The notes under the pieces: generated by a model
The model's database searches: none
What the model saw: only the letters and a program-made list of their open reading frames with translations
Told to the model about the DNA's origin: nothing
Translations under genes and position numbers: made by a program
Shown: positions 5,910 through 6,872 of the stretch, in pieces
Layout: every line of letters begins with the position of its first letter
Position numbering within the stretch: position 1 is the stretch's first letter
Assembly: GCA_966250375.1 (NCBI GenBank)
Contig: CBINHE010000157.1
Span: forward strand, 1 to 6,872
Source: CAMLDH01 sp966250375
Lineage (GTDB): Bacteria > Pseudomonadota > Gammaproteobacteria > Burkholderiales > Burkholderiaceae_D
Direction of reading: 5' to 3'
DNA length: 6,872 bases

Positions 5910-6015
5910 GCCGACAAATATACGCCGCGCTCCACGCAAGGACATTCGATGCAATCTGCGCAGCGCCCCTGCAATACGGCAACACCACGCACCACTTTTT
6001 ATTCACGGCACACTT

Positions 6016-6723
6016 ATGACTTTTCCCAATAACGCACTCGTCCTGTTCAGTGGCGGACAGGATTCCACCACCTGTCTTGCATGGGCATTGTCGCGTTACG
6101 CGAAGGTTGAGACCATCGGATTCGACTACGGGCAACGGCATGCTATCGAGTTGAGCGTCCGTCCCGCGTTACTGCAAAAACTGCGCGCCTTGTCGTCGGA
6201 CTGGAATGGCAAGCTGGGCGACGACCACATGATCGATCTTTCATTGATTGCGAAGATTTCCGATACCGCATTGACACAGGATGTGGAGATCGCGATGCAG
6301 GCCAATGGATTGCCAAACACGTTTGTGCCGGGGCGCAATCTGCTGTTCATGACAGTGGCGGCGAGCGTCGCCTATCGGCGCGGGCTGGACGTGCTGGTGG
6401 GCGGCATGTGCGAAACCGATTTCTCAGGATATCCGGACTGCCGCGACGACACGATGAAGGCATTGCAGGTCGCACTCAACCTCGGCATGGCAACCCGGCT
6501 CAAGCTCGAAACACCGCTGATGTGGATCGACAAGGCGGCGACATGGGACATGGCGCGGACCTTGGGCGGAACCGCCTTGGTCGAGCTGATTCGCGAGCAC
6601 ACGCATACCTGCTACCTGGGTGAACGCGGTGCGTTACACGAATGGGGCTATGGATGCGGCACATGCCCGGCCTGCGAATTACGCGCGCGCGGTTATCGGC
6701 AATTTGCGGCAGCTTCCAGGTAG
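6016..6723 (+). CDS. queC: 7-cyano-7-deazaguanine synthase QueC
   Basis: The 235-residue product is a full-length QueC, the ATP-dependent enzyme that turns 7-carboxy-7-deazaguanine and ammonia into preQ0 in the cytoplasm for queuosine tRNA modification. The ATP pyrophosphatase loop SGGQDST is at 12-18 and is followed by FDYGQRH (36-42). FVPGRN (103-108) and the GYPDCR segment (138-143) are intact. The zinc-binding cysteines are C199, C214, C217 and C220 near the C-terminus. Length and motifs are those of an active enzyme. The usual partners queD, queE and queF are not in the window. The ATG has no visible Shine-Dalgarno, and the 106-bp gap before it shows no terminator for the DUF3108 genes and no preQ1 riboswitch, so read-through or a weak local promoter is possible. 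Confidence 0.95.
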   Translation: MTFPNNALVLFSGGQDSTTCLAWALSRYAKVETIGFDYGQRHAIELSVRPALLQKLRALSSDWNGKLGDDHMIDLSLIAKISDTALTQDVEIAMQANGLPNTFVPGRNLLFMTVAASVAYRRGLDVLVGGMCETDFSGYPDCRDDTMKALQVALNLGMATRLKLETPLMWIDKAATWDMARTLGGTALVELIREHTHTCYLGERGALHEWGYGCGTCPACELRARGYRQFAAASR

Positions 6724-6777
6724 TTCGATCTAGGCCTTGCGCGAAAAACACTAGAGCGGTTTGCACTCCGATGTAAG

Positions 6778-6836
6778 GTAGGGTGCGCCCCGCGCACCGG
6801 TGCTCTTGCGACGGTATCGGTGCGCGGGGCGCACCC
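6778..6836. repeat. REP/BIME-like inverted pair
   Basis: A GTAG tetranucleotide (6778-6781) leads into GGTGCGC-CCC-GCGCACC (6782-6798), itself a 7-bp palindrome. Twenty bases later GGTGCGC-GGG-GCGCACC follows (6819-6835). The 18-base blocks 6781-6798 and 6819-6836 are perfect reverse complements. GTAG followed by a short palindrome is the hallmark of REP elements mobilised by RAYT transposases, and two units head to head form a BIME. The mirror copy ends in CCAC rather than CTAC, so it is slightly decayed. It lies 54 bp after queC and could also act as a transcription-terminating or mRNA-stabilising hairpin for that gene. Confidence 0.65.
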
Positions 6837-6872
6837 ACCCCTGTCAACATGCTCCCAAGCATTGCAATTCGT

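Noticed and set aside
5910..6015. preQ1 riboswitch upstream of queC
   Set aside because: I looked for the short A-rich tail with a C-rich/G-rich pseudoknot hairpin typical of preQ1 aptamers and saw none.
6842..6847. Perfect TTGACA -35 hexamer on the minus strand
   Set aside because: The 17-bp-distant -10 position falls in the GC-rich REP stem with no TATAAT-like sequence, and queC is antisense to it.
6849..6862. Small hairpin ATGCT-CCCA-AGCAT at the right edge
   Set aside because: The stem is only five base pairs with no T-run; it is too short to call a terminator.

Overview
The window looks like a piece of a betaproteobacterial chromosome, most likely Burkholderiales and perhaps Oxalobacteraceae. 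The main reason is a PhaM-type polyhydroxyalkanoate granule regulator, a family I associate with that order. The paired DUF3108 proteins, the SDR-fragment/ferritin-like neighbourhood and a moderate-to-high GC content fit the same assignment. Genus cannot be fixed from the sequence alone. I see no CRISPR array, tRNA, rRNA, transposase or phage gene.

Left part (1-2456): a 5'-truncated short-chain dehydrogenase remnant on the + strand ends at 445 and meets, tail to tail, a two-gene minus-strand operon of ferritin-like proteins. The promoter-proximal gene (2456-1284) appears to hold two ferritin-like four-helix units. The second gene (1247-513) holds one unit with a complete set of likely di-iron ligands. 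A strong hairpin at 460-504 separates the convergent ends. The operon probably serves iron handling or oxidative-stress protection, but this is inferred from fold alone.

Middle part (2457-3961): a roughly 480-bp stretch without a convincing gene carries a 10-bp-stem terminator at 2892-2916 for the minus-strand phaM-like gene (3612-2941). Upstream of phaM lies about 350 bp holding one possible 35-codon minus-strand gene, and then the divergent start of the right-hand gene group.

Right part (3962-6723, all +): two adjacent paralogous DUF3108 genes. The first is membrane-anchored with a TonB-like Pro/Lys linker; the second is a short exported version. They are followed by queC (preQ0 synthase of queuosine biosynthesis). 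None of these three genes has a recognisable Shine-Dalgarno sequence, and the first looks leaderless. Beyond queC a REP/BIME-like inverted pair (6778-6836) fills the intergenic space.

No clear new multi-gene system is present. The items most worth a second look are the double ferritin-like protein with a degenerate first half, the DUF3108 tandem pair with its apparently leaderless start, and the GTAG-type REP pair after queC.
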